This document shows, one piece after another, positions 47,254 to 56,188 of a stretch of 64,000 nucleotides of DNA. The number at the start of each line of letters is the position of its first letter. Positions within the stretch are counted from its first letter, which is position 1. Origin of the DNA: Sphingobium indicum B90A. GTDB taxonomy: Bacteria; Pseudomonadota; Alphaproteobacteria; Sphingomonadales; Sphingomonadaceae. A program made the position numbers and the translations under genes. Location of the stretch: NCBI RefSeq assembly GCF_000264945.2, contig NZ_CP013070.1, forward strand, positions 1,116,001-1,180,000. The letters are read 5' to 3'. The notes beneath the pieces were generated by a model. The model had not been told where the DNA came from. It ran no database searches and saw nothing but the letters and a program-made list of their open reading frames with translations.

Positions 47254-48663
47254 ATGGCTGGCATCGGCTTCAGATTGGACCGGATAGCCCGGGAAGAGGG
47301 ATTGGGCGGGATCGCCAACGCCGCCTTTCACGGGGCCGTGGTCAGTTCCGGGCCGTGGTTGATGACCGCCCTCGCGGTCTTCCTGCTACAGGGTTGGACG
47401 CGGTCCGCCATGGCTCCCGCCGATCATGCGATCATCCAGACCAGCCTGGTCTATGCCTTCGGCGTATCGACGGTGATCACGGCACCATTGGCGATGATCG
47501 CGACCCGCATGGCGTCGGATCGCTTCTATCTGGGGGAACGCGACGCCATCCCCGCCATCCTGCTCGCGGCGCTGGTGTGGGCGACGCTGGCCTCGCAGAT
47601 CGCCGGCGGCCTGCTGTTTGGCCTGGCCGGAAGATTGCGGCCGGACCTGTTCCTGCTCGCGACCGCCATTCTGACGCTGTTCTCGCAAATCTGGATCGCC
47701 AGTCCCTTCCTACACGCGACATGGCGGCATCGGCCGATCTTCCTGGCCTATTTTTGCGGCATCGCGATGGTGACCCTGTGCCTGGTGCTGTTCCGCCCGA
47801 CCGCGCCGGCCGCTGTCCTTGCATCCATCGCGGCGGGCCTGACCGTGACGCTGGCGCTGCTGATCGCCGCGATACGGGATGATTTTCCCAACAGCCCCGA
47901 CTGGCGGACGGACTGGATCGGCCGGACGCCCGGCGTGCTGGCGCTGGGCGCGGCGGGGCTGGCCAATGCGCTGGCGATCTGGATCGACAAATGGCTGCTC
48001 TGGTGGGCGCCGGGCAGCGTCCAGGCCGTGGGGGCGCTGCGCGTCAATCCGGTCAACGACCAGGCCAGCTTCCTCGGCCTGCTCACGATGATCCCCGGCC
48101 TGACGCTGATCCTGGTCACGACGGAGACGCGGTTCGACCGCGCCTTCGCGGCGCTGATGGGCCATTGCATGGGCACCGCCAATCGCCGCCGGATCGAAAA
48201 GGCGCGGCGGAAGGTCGGCCGGACGATCCGGCTGGACCTGCGGCTGCTGATGGTGGAGCAGGCGATCCTCGCCGGCTTCTGCTGGGTTCTGGCGCCGGAG
48301 ATCATCCGCCTGCTGGACATGAACGCGCGCGGCATATTCGGTTTCCGGCTGACGGCGGTTGGCGTGGTCTTCCACCTCGTCGCGATCCAGATGAGCATCA
48401 TCCTGTCCTATTACGACCTTGCCGGCCGGATCGTGGCGGTCTGGGGCAGCTTCCTGCTGGCGAGCGCGGCGGGCACGCTGCTGTTTCGCGACAGCGGCTT
48501 CGCCGGCTTCGGCTTCGGCTATCTGGCGGGCGCGGTCACGGCGGCCTCGCTGGCCGTCGCGCTGGTGGCGGAGGCGACGGGCAGGCTCACCTATCTGCTT
48601 TTCGTCGGCAATAATCCGGCGGTGGTCGGCAATAGCGGCCTGTGGGCGAGGTTCTGGCCATGA
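47254..48663 (+). CDS. pelG: Pel polysaccharide export protein PelG
   Basis: A 469-residue MOP-superfamily membrane protein with about twelve TM segments. The opening MAGIGFRLDRIAREEGLGGIANAAFHGAVVSSGPWL is characteristic of PelG. It lies 16 bases after the deacetylase gene. In Pseudomonas, PelG forms the inner-membrane synthase/transport complex with PelD, PelE and PelF; this is the first gene of the corresponding set here, which is in a different order (G, hydrolase, B, barrel, D, E, F). Start ATG has GGGGGA just upstream. Confidence 0.9.
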   Translation: MAGIGFRLDRIAREEGLGGIANAAFHGAVVSSGPWLMTALAVFLLQGWTRSAMAPADHAIIQTSLVYAFGVSTVITAPLAMIATRMASDRFYLGERDAIPAILLAALVWATLASQIAGGLLFGLAGRLRPDLFLLATAILTLFSQIWIASPFLHATWRHRPIFLAYFCGIAMVTLCLVLFRPTAPAAVLASIAAGLTVTLALLIAAIRDDFPNSPDWRTDWIGRTPGVLALGAAGLANALAIWIDKWLLWWAPGSVQAVGALRVNPVNDQASFLGLLTMIPGLTLILVTTETRFDRAFAALMGHCMGTANRRRIEKARRKVGRTIRLDLRLLMVEQAILAGFCWVLAPEIIRLLDMNARGIFGFRLTAVGVVFHLVAIQMSIILSYYDLAGRIVAVWGSFLLASAAGTLLFRDSGFAGFGFGYLAGAVTAASLAVALVAEATGRLTYLLFVGNNPAVVGNSGLWARFWP

Positions 48664-49523
48664 GCGTCCTTCCCTTCCGCCGCCGCGATCTGCTGGCGCT
48701 GTCGCTGATGGTGTTCGGCCTTTCGGCCCGCGCTCTGCCCGAAATCGGCGCGGCCGATGGCTGGGGCGTGGATTATGGCGAGGCGACCGACCCCGCCGTG
48801 GCCCGCCGTTTCGGCCTTCTGGTGCTGGAGCCGGACTTCGCCCGCCCGCTCGCCCCGCTGCGCGGTCCCGGCAGCCGGTTGCTGGGCTATATCAGCCTGG
48901 GGGAGGTCCATGCCGGTCGCCCCTTCATCGCCGAACTGGAAAAGGCGGGCGCGCTGCGGCAGGCCAATCCGAACTGGCCGAAGGCGCGGCTCGTCGACCT
49001 GCGCGATCCCGCCTGGACCGGCCTGGTGATCGAACGCCTGATCCCCGCCATATTGCGCAAGGGCTATGACGGCATCTTCATGGACACGCTGGACAATGCG
49101 GAGGCGTTGGAGCGGCAGGATGCCGAGCGGAACAAGGGCATGGTGGCCGGCGCCGCGCGGCTGGTGCAGGCCATTCGCGCGCGCTTCCCCGACATGGCGA
49201 TCATGATGAACCGGGGCTATGCCCTGCTGCCGCAGGTTGCCGGTCGGATCGACATCGTGCTGGCGGAGGCCATGGCGTCGCGCTGGAACTTCGCGGAGGG
49301 GCGCTATGAGATGACCTCAGCCGAAGACTGGCAATGGCAGGCGAACCATCTGTTCGCGGCCAGGCGGATCAATCCCCGCCTGGGGCTCGCCACGCTCGAT
49401 TATTGGGATATGCGGGACACGGCCACTGTCGCCAGCCTCTATGCGCGGGAACGCGCCGCCGGATTCCAGCCCTATGTGTCCACCCTGGCCCTCGACCGGC
49501 TCATAGCGGAACCCCTGTCATGA
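48660..49523 (+). CDS. Pel-type hydrolase: GH114/GH166-like domain protein (PelA N-terminal half)
   Basis: A 287-residue exported protein that corresponds to the glycoside hydrolase half of PelA only. A signal with RRRDLLAL may be Tat-like. The barrel has WGVDYGEATD, LLGYISLGEV, YDGIFMDTLDN (D142/D145) and LAEAMASRWN (E203), the expected acidic active-site residues. The deacetylase half of PelA is absent here and is found as a separate gene at 42942. It should cut galactosaminan-type polymer in the periplasm during export. ATGA overlaps link it to pelG and to the PelB-like gene. Confidence 0.85.
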   Translation: MSVLPFRRRDLLALSLMVFGLSARALPEIGAADGWGVDYGEATDPAVARRFGLLVLEPDFARPLAPLRGPGSRLLGYISLGEVHAGRPFIAELEKAGALRQANPNWPKARLVDLRDPAWTGLVIERLIPAILRKGYDGIFMDTLDNAEALERQDAERNKGMVAGAARLVQAIRARFPDMAIMMNRGYALLPQVAGRIDIVLAEAMASRWNFAEGRYEMTSAEDWQWQANHLFAARRINPRLGLATLDYWDMRDTATVASLYARERAAGFQPYVSTLALDRLIAEPLS

Positions 49524-51259
49524 AGATCGAAGCGCTGCGCAATCCGAACATGGCGTTCGTCGGACCGATCGCGGGGGGCGGGCTGCTGATCGCCGCCGCG
49601 GTGCTGCTGATGCCCAGCCACTGGCAGATCGCCGATGCGATCCGACGGGCGACATTCGCGCCGCCGCCGGTCGCCATGCCCTTGCCTCCACCGGGCACGG
49701 CCATTCTGATGCAGCGCTTCGCGCAAGGGAAAAGCCTTTCTCCTCCCGACCTCCAACGGCTGTTGAACGCTTCCGTGGCGACGGCCGACGCAAAGGTTCT
49801 GGGACGGCTTGCGGACGCCCTGGCGCGGGGCGGTGCGCCGGTTTCGAGCGCGCGGCTGACCTATGACATCATGGCGGGCGGACGTCCGGAGGTCGCGCTC
49901 GCCTTCCTGGAAGGCCGGCCGGACCGCGCTGCCCCGGCCCATTGGCGCCTGCGCTTCGACCTGCATCGCAAGGTCGGGGATGCGCAGGGCGCGGCCGACC
50001 TGGCGCGGGCGGCGGCGATGAACCCCGGAACCGCCCCGGCGAAAGATCTGGTCGAGGCCAGCTATGCGCTCGGCCAGCCGGACCTGCTGATCCTGGCGGC
50101 GGAACATGGCGCCATGGCGCCGCTTGACCCCGCCCGGTCGCTCGATCTGGCATCCTGGGCGAATGCGGCGGGACGCTATGACCTCATTGCCCGGATCGAT
50201 CGGTCCGGGACGCCGCGCTGGCGGGAGCGGAACCCCTGGCTCGCCATGACCCTGGCGCAGCGGTCCGGCGACATCCGTTCGGCGCTCCGCTATGCCGCCA
50301 TGCTGCCGACGGGGCGCGACGCGGCCCGCGAAAGCATCGTCATCGCATCCGGAAACAGGGATGCGGTGCGGCGATGGTTGCTTGATCGGGCGGCCGAGCC
50401 AGGCGCAGACCGTCCCGCCATCGCGCAACGCCTGCTGGAAGGGGGATTCCGATCGGATTCCATCGCCCTGCTTCGGCAGCAATCGGCCGCCGGGAACGAC
50501 GCCGTTTCCGATGCGCGCATGCTGTACCTGATGGGGCCGCGCCCTGTCGCGCAGGACTTGGCCTGGCTGAAGGCGCGGGCATCGGCCGATCCGACATGGG
50601 TGCAGCCCTATGTCGAACGCGCGCGGCCTGCGGAGGCGCTGGCCTTTCTGGAGGCGGCCGGGAATGCGGACAGCAACGACATTCTGGTTCAGCGCATCGC
50701 ACTGGCCAATGCGGCACGCGACAGGGCGGCGGCTGCGCGGGCGCTCGACCGGCTGCTCGACGGCCGTCCCCTTTCCGCCGCGCAGTTGAAGGCGGCCGCC
50801 GCTGCCCGCGTTCCGCCGGAGCGGGCGGCTTATTATGATCTGGCGCTTGCGAACGCCCGTATCGCCAATGGCGCGGCTGAGCCGTCGGATCGCCTTCGCC
50901 TCGCCTGGGACGGCTGGAACAGGGGCGATGCGCGAGAGGCCGCCGGCCAGTTGCAGGTCTATCTTCGCGAACGCCCCGACGACAGGGTGGCGTTGAGCCT
51001 GATGGCCGATGCGCAGGCGAAGCTGAAGGGGGAAGCCGGGGCTCGCCCCTGGATCGAAAGATCGCTGGCCCTCGCGCCGCCGCTTTCGGTGGAACGGGCG
51101 GAACTGCTGGGTCGGCTTGGTCGGGCGGCGGAGGCAACGGCCATTGTCGAAGCGCTGCGCCGCGCCGCGCCCGCCGACCGCAAGCTCGACATCATGCTGG
51201 CCCGCCTGCTCATAGCGGCGGGCGATCCAGGGCGCGCGCGCAAGGTGCTGCGGCCATGA
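49520..51259 (+). CDS. PelB-like TPR protein (N-terminal half), inner-membrane anchored
   Basis: A 579-residue protein with a short cytosolic start, one TM (about 10-32, MAFVGPIAGGGLLIAAAVLLM) and then a long alpha-helical TPR-like superhelix (Ala/Arg/Leu-rich repeats through to the end). It corresponds to the periplasmic TPR part of PelB, which binds PelA and guides the polymer. The outer-membrane barrel is a separate gene overlapping by ATGA. The frame extends upstream to 49334, but the ATG at 49520 is embedded in the stop of the hydrolase gene. Confidence 0.75.
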   Translation: MKIEALRNPNMAFVGPIAGGGLLIAAAVLLMPSHWQIADAIRRATFAPPPVAMPLPPPGTAILMQRFAQGKSLSPPDLQRLLNASVATADAKVLGRLADALARGGAPVSSARLTYDIMAGGRPEVALAFLEGRPDRAAPAHWRLRFDLHRKVGDAQGAADLARAAAMNPGTAPAKDLVEASYALGQPDLLILAAEHGAMAPLDPARSLDLASWANAAGRYDLIARIDRSGTPRWRERNPWLAMTLAQRSGDIRSALRYAAMLPTGRDAARESIVIASGNRDAVRRWLLDRAAEPGADRPAIAQRLLEGGFRSDSIALLRQQSAAGNDAVSDARMLYLMGPRPVAQDLAWLKARASADPTWVQPYVERARPAEALAFLEAAGNADSNDILVQRIALANAARDRAAAARALDRLLDGRPLSAAQLKAAAAARVPPERAAYYDLALANARIANGAAEPSDRLRLAWDGWNRGDAREAAGQLQVYLRERPDDRVALSLMADAQAKLKGEAGARPWIERSLALAPPLSVERAELLGRLGRAAEATAIVEALRRAAPADRKLDIMLARLLIAAGDPGRARKVLRP

Positions 51260-52773
51260 CGCCGCTGGCCGCCTTGCTGCTGATGGGTCCGCCGCCGCTC
51301 ATGGTCGCGGCATTGCCGCCCGACACGGACGTGACGGCGTCGGACGCAAGGACGGTCGACCTGCAATGGAGCGGGGACGTGCATATCGAACTGGAAGACA
51401 GCGGCCATGAACTGGTCGTCCGGTTCGACCGCCCGATTGCCGATGCAGCGCTCAAGGATTTCGCCGCCGCCGCCGGTCCCGACCTGGCGGATCTGCGCTG
51501 GAATGACGACAGCCTGGTTCTGCGCGCCGCTGCGGGGCGGAAGCTGGAGGCGGTGGCGGACAAGCGCGTGCTGCATGTCCGTTTCCTGCCCGATGGAGAG
51601 GCGACGCCTGCCCCGGCCATCGCAGGCGAACCGCAAAGGGCGGATTTGGACGTCGAACTTGCCATCGCCCGGGCGCAGGCGGATGCCGCCGCCGGCTATC
51701 CCGGCCTGGCGCGGCGGCGGCTTGCCCCGCTGGCGGCGGCATATCCGGGCGACAGGCGCATACAGCGCCTGCTGGGCGACATGGAGGTTGCGGAGGGTGC
51801 GCTGGCCCTTGGCGCGGCGCGCTATCGCAACCTCGCCGCGGACGACCCCTTTGCCCGGCAGGCGCTGGCGGAATCGGGCGGCAATGTCGCGGCGGCGGTG
51901 ACGGCGCGCGGCGGCAAGGTCTTCTGGCAGGCAGAGGCGGGCCTCAACGCCATGGCGCCGTTGGACAGCCGCCTCTCTTTGGGCGCGGGCATCCGCTGGT
52001 TCCGCTCGGAAGCGGATACCGTCTATGGCGCCGAGGGCATTCTGGCCAATCGCACGTCCCGCTCGACCGTGGGGGATCTGTTCGCGACCGTCAATCTGGG
52101 CGCGGTGTCCCGGATCGAGCTTCAGGGCAGTGCCCAATTGGACGAAAAGGTCGCGGGCGCGGGACTCCGGCTGTTCGCCGGGCCGCCCGAAAGGCAGGGG
52201 AGGCTGGTCCTCGCCTATCGCCTGCCGGACCTTGCCACGCCGGAACAGTCGACCTTCGGCGGGCATATCAGCCGCGCAGGGATTGGCGGGACGATCCGCC
52301 TGACGCCCGAACTGGCGGTGCAGGCGGATGGAGGCTGGAACGGCTATGGATTGACCGGCACCGGCGTCCGGACGCGCAGCGTCACCGTGGCGGGCGGTCT
52401 CGATTACCTGCTCCGCCGCGGATCGCCGTCGCTGGCGGTCAGTTACCGGCTGGATGCGGAATATGTCGGCCGCAGGACGCTGCGGCCCAATGGCCTTTCC
52501 TATATCCCCCTCAGCGACAGGGAAAATCACAGCTTCCAACTGTCGTCCGGCATGTCCTGGACCCGTTGGCAGATCAGCGGCGCGGCGGGCTGGACCTTCG
52601 ACCGGAAGGGCAAGACCGACGGACCCACGGCGAACGTCAGCGCCACGGGGCGGCTGAGCGACGGCTGGCGCCTCCAGGCGAGCGGCGGGATCAGCTCGAT
52701 CAGCCGGCCGGGCATTTCGGGCCGCCAACTTTATCTGCGCGTGGCGCTCACTCGCTATCTCGGGAGGCACTGA
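51256..52773 (+). CDS. PelB-like outer-membrane beta-barrel (C-terminal half)
   Basis: A 505-residue protein with a weak N-terminal signal (TPLAALLLMGPPPLMVAALP), an amphipathic beta/helical region (about 20-200, including the TPR-like GYPGLARRRLAPLAAAYPG) and an outer-membrane barrel from about 215 to the end: alternating strands such as FATVNLGAVSRIELQGSAQL, with C-terminal LYLRVALTRYLGRH. In Pseudomonas this barrel is the C-terminal part of PelB and the export pore. Here it is an independent gene that overlaps the TPR gene by ATGA. It shares one base with the pelD start (TGATG). Confidence 0.75.
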   Translation: MTPLAALLLMGPPPLMVAALPPDTDVTASDARTVDLQWSGDVHIELEDSGHELVVRFDRPIADAALKDFAAAAGPDLADLRWNDDSLVLRAAAGRKLEAVADKRVLHVRFLPDGEATPAPAIAGEPQRADLDVELAIARAQADAAAGYPGLARRRLAPLAAAYPGDRRIQRLLGDMEVAEGALALGAARYRNLAADDPFARQALAESGGNVAAAVTARGGKVFWQAEAGLNAMAPLDSRLSLGAGIRWFRSEADTVYGAEGILANRTSRSTVGDLFATVNLGAVSRIELQGSAQLDEKVAGAGLRLFAGPPERQGRLVLAYRLPDLATPEQSTFGGHISRAGIGGTIRLTPELAVQADGGWNGYGLTGTGVRTRSVTVAGGLDYLLRRGSPSLAVSYRLDAEYVGRRTLRPNGLSYIPLSDRENHSFQLSSGMSWTRWQISGAAGWTFDRKGKTDGPTANVSATGRLSDGWRLQASGGISSISRPGISGRQLYLRVALTRYLGRH

Positions 52774-53720
52774 TGCTGAAGAAGCGGCCCATGCTGCTGC
52801 AATGCGCGGAAATGCTGCTCCTCTTCGCCGCGCTGGTGGCGGTCGACCAGGGATTGATGAAGGGCGACGCCTTTTCCGATCTGAACCCCAATCCCTATTG
52901 GCTGCCGGTGCTGGTCATGGCGACGACCTATGGCACCGGATCGGGACTGGCCGCGGCCGCCATCGCCTCCGCGATCTGGTTCCACTGGTCGAACCTGTGG
53001 TCGGGCGCGACCGACCATATCGAGCAGCAATTGCGCCTTTCCATCCAGCCGATGCTGTGGATGGTGACGGCCCTGGTGACCGGGGAGGTGACGGCCAGCC
53101 GCAGGAACCGCCTGGCGGACCAGGAGCGGCAGCATCAGGCGATGGACCGCAACTGGAAGAAGCTGGCGGAAATCATCGCCCGGCTCACCGACACCAACCG
53201 CAAGCTCCAGGTCCGGATCGCGACCGAGCAGCGCACGATCGTCCAGGCCATGGCGGCCGGGCTGGCCGTTTCGAAAGCCGATCCGGAAAGTCAGGCCGAC
53301 GCGCTCGCCCACCTGATCGCGCTCGCCGCGCAGACGGAGGATTTCACCTTCTACGACGTGCGCGGCGCGCAGGTGACGGCGCGCTTCGGCGGCCGGGCGG
53401 CCATGGGCCAGCCCCCGGACCTGTCGCGCTCTCCGATGGCGCAGGCGATGCTGGCCACGCCACGGCCGTTGCGGGCGGATCGCGCCGCCGACTGTCCGCT
53501 GTTGTCGGAGAGCGGCATTCTGGCCGTGCCGGTCGCGGGTACGGATGAAGGACTGGCGGCCATCATCCTTGTCCACAGCGCCGTCGGAATCAGGATCACG
53601 GAGGCCTATGTTGCGCAACTGCTGCAGGTCGCGGATCTGCTGGGCCAATCCCCGGCGCTGTTCGGCCGCGAACAGGCATCTGCGACGAAATGGCTGGTGC
53701 CTGAAGGAAAGGTGGCTTGA
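52773..53720 (+). CDS. pelD: PelD-like inner-membrane protein lacking the GGDEF-like domain
   Basis: A 315-residue protein: four TM helices in the first about 105 residues (LLLFAALVAVDQGL, YWLPVLVMATTYG, GLAAAAIASAIWF, MLWMVTALVTGEV), a coiled coil (about 112-155) and a GAF domain (about 155-290). It ends at EGKVA, just after the GAF domain. P. aeruginosa PelD continues for about another 150 residues with a degenerate GGDEF domain whose I-site binds c-di-GMP; this is absent. Any c-di-GMP activation would need another receptor. Start ATG with GGGAGG about 7 bases upstream. Confidence 0.82.
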   Translation: MLKKRPMLLQCAEMLLLFAALVAVDQGLMKGDAFSDLNPNPYWLPVLVMATTYGTGSGLAAAAIASAIWFHWSNLWSGATDHIEQQLRLSIQPMLWMVTALVTGEVTASRRNRLADQERQHQAMDRNWKKLAEIIARLTDTNRKLQVRIATEQRTIVQAMAAGLAVSKADPESQADALAHLIALAAQTEDFTFYDVRGAQVTARFGGRAAMGQPPDLSRSPMAQAMLATPRPLRADRAADCPLLSESGILAVPVAGTDEGLAAIILVHSAVGIRITEAYVAQLLQVADLLGQSPALFGREQASATKWLVPEGKVA

Positions 53721-54688
53721 TCGTCCTGCTCATCCTGTTCTCGGCCGTCGACCTGCTTCTGCTCCTTGGCGCGCTGTGGATGGGGCAGGGGAGCGGCTAC
53801 TGGTTCGCGCCCGTCCATCTCGCGCTCTCCTGCGCCGCCCTGCTGGTTGCGATGAAGCGGCTCGCGGGGCCAGAGCGATTTCCAAGCGATCGGAGCCGAT
53901 CGCTGATCAAGAAATCGCGGAAGACAAGGAATCCAGAGCGGCAATCGGATTCAATCAGATCGAAACCCGCTCTGGGCGTGCTTCAGCGCTTTGCCCTGCC
54001 GGTCGGGGCAGCCATCGGGCCGGCGGGCATGCTGGGCTGCCTGATGCTGGCGCCGCTCGCCCGGAGATCAGGCCGGAAGAGGCAGATCGCCTATCGGAAT
54101 GTCCGCACCGGCAAGCGGCGGAAGGTCGGCGAAATGTCCCCGGTCGAGCGGTTGGGCCGGATACTCGACGATCGCGTGCGCTATCCGGAAAGCGACGAGA
54201 TCGGCTCGCTCGCCACCATGCTCCGCTACGGCAATCTCCAGGCGCGCTATCGGGCGCTGGAAACCGCGGTGATCTCCTTCGAGCCGCGACTGTCCCCCCT
54301 GATCGTCATGGCCTTGTCCGACGAGGATCAGACCATCCGGGCGCTCGCCGCCGCCGCCGCCGCGCAGGTCAGCTACAATCTGGCGCAGCAGCGCGGCGAA
54401 TTGCAGGCGAGGATCGCGCCCTCCCAGCATCTCGACGATCGCTATGCCCTTGCCATGCTGCTGGCCGATCATGGCTGCTTCAACCAGTTGCTCCCCCAGG
54501 GGCAGCGGCTTCGGCTCTGTCAGGAGGCCAACCGGAAGCTGGAGGAGATTGCCGGCCTGCTGAAAGCCGGGGACATAAGGCGCCGCGCCTTGCAGGCGGC
54601 GCGCGCCCAGTTGAGGCGCGCCATGGAACGCCATCAGCCGGGCCAGGCGCGGTCCGCGCCCCTGGCCGGCGTGGAGCCGGCGACATGA
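53717..54688 (+). CDS. pelE: PelE-like membrane protein
   Basis: A 323-residue protein of about the same size as PelE. It begins with a TTG overlapping the pelD stop (TTGA). N-terminal TM pair (IVLLILFSAVDLLLLLGALW, FAPVHLALSCAALLVAM), a basic linker, another hydrophobic stretch (LPVGAAIGPAGMLGCLMLAPL) and a helical repeat region (about 140-310: RLGRILDDRVRY, ATMLRYGNLQARYRALET, LIVMALSDEDQTIRALAAAAAAQ). In the Pel synthase PelE joins PelD, PelF and PelG. The identification rests on size, topology and position; primary similarity is weak. Confidence 0.7.
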   Translation: MIVLLILFSAVDLLLLLGALWMGQGSGYWFAPVHLALSCAALLVAMKRLAGPERFPSDRSRSLIKKSRKTRNPERQSDSIRSKPALGVLQRFALPVGAAIGPAGMLGCLMLAPLARRSGRKRQIAYRNVRTGKRRKVGEMSPVERLGRILDDRVRYPESDEIGSLATMLRYGNLQARYRALETAVISFEPRLSPLIVMALSDEDQTIRALAAAAAAQVSYNLAQQRGELQARIAPSQHLDDRYALAMLLADHGCFNQLLPQGQRLRLCQEANRKLEEIAGLLKAGDIRRRALQAARAQLRRAMERHQPGQARSAPLAGVEPAT

Positions 54689-56178
54689 TGTCCGACGGGC
54701 AGGAAAGCGACATATGCCTGATCGTCGAAGGCGCCTATCCGTTCGTCGTCGGCGGCGTTTCCAGTTGGCTTCAGGATCTGATCCTCGCCATGCCCGATCT
54801 GCGATTTTCGCTCGTCGCCATAAAGGCGGGCAATGGCGCGCAACCCTGGCGCATGGCGCCGCCGTCCAATGTCGTCGAGGTGGTGGAAATCCCGCTGCTG
54901 ATCGAACCCTGCCTGCCGCGTCGCTATCCGGCGTCGCAGATGAAGCGGATCGGCCGGCTGCTGCTCGCCTTCCTGTCGACAGGCGGCAGGGACGACCTGA
55001 TCCGTCTGAGGAAGGCGCTGGAGGGATTGAGGCCGGCGCCCGGCGCGGGCGATCTCCTCTCCAATCCGGAGATATTCGACCTCTTCACCCATTATTACGA
55101 CACGGCTTTCCGCTCGGCCTCCTTCCATCATTTCTTCTGGGCGATGCGGGTGCTTCTGGGCGGGCTGCTCAAGATGCTGCTCGCGCCCTTGCCGAAGGCG
55201 CGGGTCTATCACACCATCTCCACCGGCTTTGCGGGCCTGCTGGCTGCGCGGGCCGCGCATGAGACCGGCCATCCCGCCTTCATCACCGAACATGGCATCT
55301 ACATGCTGGAACGGCAGATAGAGATCATGATGGCCGACTGGATCGGGGACCAGATCGAAACCGGGCTGACGCTGGACCGGGAAGGGCATGACCTGCGCGA
55401 CCTGTGGCTGGCGGTCTTCCAGACCTATACTCGCGCCTGTTACGACGCGTGCGACCCGATCATCGCGCTTTACGGCGCCAACAACCAGACGCAGCGCCGC
55501 CTGGGCGCCCGTCAGGAACGGTTGCGCGTCATTCCCAACGGCATCGATGCGGAGCGCTTCGCATCGATGGAGCGAGCCTGCGATCCCGCCCGGCCGCTGG
55601 TGGCGCTGATCGGCCGGGTCGTGCCGATCAAGGACATCAAGACCTTCATCAGGGCGGCCGCGCTGGTCCTGGCGGACATGCCGGAAGTCCGCTTCGCCAT
55701 ATTGGGTCCGCTGGACGAGGACCCCGACTATGCCGCCGATTGCGAAGCGCTGGTCGCCGAACTGGGCATCGGCAATGCGGTGCAGTTCGCCGGGCGGGTC
55801 GATGTCGCGCAATGGCTGCCCCGGATCGACCTGATCGTCCTCACCAGCCTGTCGGAAGCGCAGCCGCTCGTCATATTGGAAGGGGGCGCGTGCGGCGTGC
55901 CGGTGGTCGCCCCCGATGTCGGCAGTTGCCGGGAAATGATAGAGGGACGGACGCCCACCGTCGACCGGCCGGGCGGCATCGTCACCGAACTGGTCAATCC
56001 GGAAGGGACGGCGGCGGCGATCCAGCACCTGCTGAGATCGCCTTCCCTGCGCCGCGCCATGGGCGAAGCGCTGCGCGAGCGCGTTGTGCGGGATTATGAT
56101 CGCGGCGCCATCATCGCCGAATATCGCCGGATATATGAGGCGCTCGGAGCGCGGGTCCGCTTTTCCGAACTGCAATGA
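54685..56178 (+). CDS. pelF: Pel polysaccharide glycosyltransferase PelF
   Basis: A 497-residue GT4 cytosolic glycosyltransferase. The start DICLIVEGAYPFVVGGVSSWLQDLI is a PelF signature, followed by TEHGIYMLERQIEI, VIPNGIDAERF, ALIGRVVPIKDIKTFI and the nucleotide-sugar E-x7-E element LSEAQPLVILEGG. In Pseudomonas PelF polymerises amino sugars from UDP-GalNAc/UDP-GlcNAc. The ATG at 54685 is inside an ATGA overlap with the PelE-like gene. It is the last gene of the plus-strand set, 10 bases from the convergent adaptor gene. Confidence 0.93.
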   Translation: MMSDGQESDICLIVEGAYPFVVGGVSSWLQDLILAMPDLRFSLVAIKAGNGAQPWRMAPPSNVVEVVEIPLLIEPCLPRRYPASQMKRIGRLLLAFLSTGGRDDLIRLRKALEGLRPAPGAGDLLSNPEIFDLFTHYYDTAFRSASFHHFFWAMRVLLGGLLKMLLAPLPKARVYHTISTGFAGLLAARAAHETGHPAFITEHGIYMLERQIEIMMADWIGDQIETGLTLDREGHDLRDLWLAVFQTYTRACYDACDPIIALYGANNQTQRRLGARQERLRVIPNGIDAERFASMERACDPARPLVALIGRVVPIKDIKTFIRAAALVLADMPEVRFAILGPLDEDPDYAADCEALVAELGIGNAVQFAGRVDVAQWLPRIDLIVLTSLSEAQPLVILEGGACGVPVVAPDVGSCREMIEGRTPTVDRPGGIVTELVNPEGTAAAIQHLLRSPSLRRAMGEALRERVVRDYDRGAIIAEYRRIYEALGARVRFSELQ

Positions 56179-56188
56179 CCGCTTGGGA

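Noticed and set aside
50959..52770. A 603-codon minus-strand open frame
   Set aside because: Antisense of the TPR and barrel genes of the Pel-like operon; no family features.
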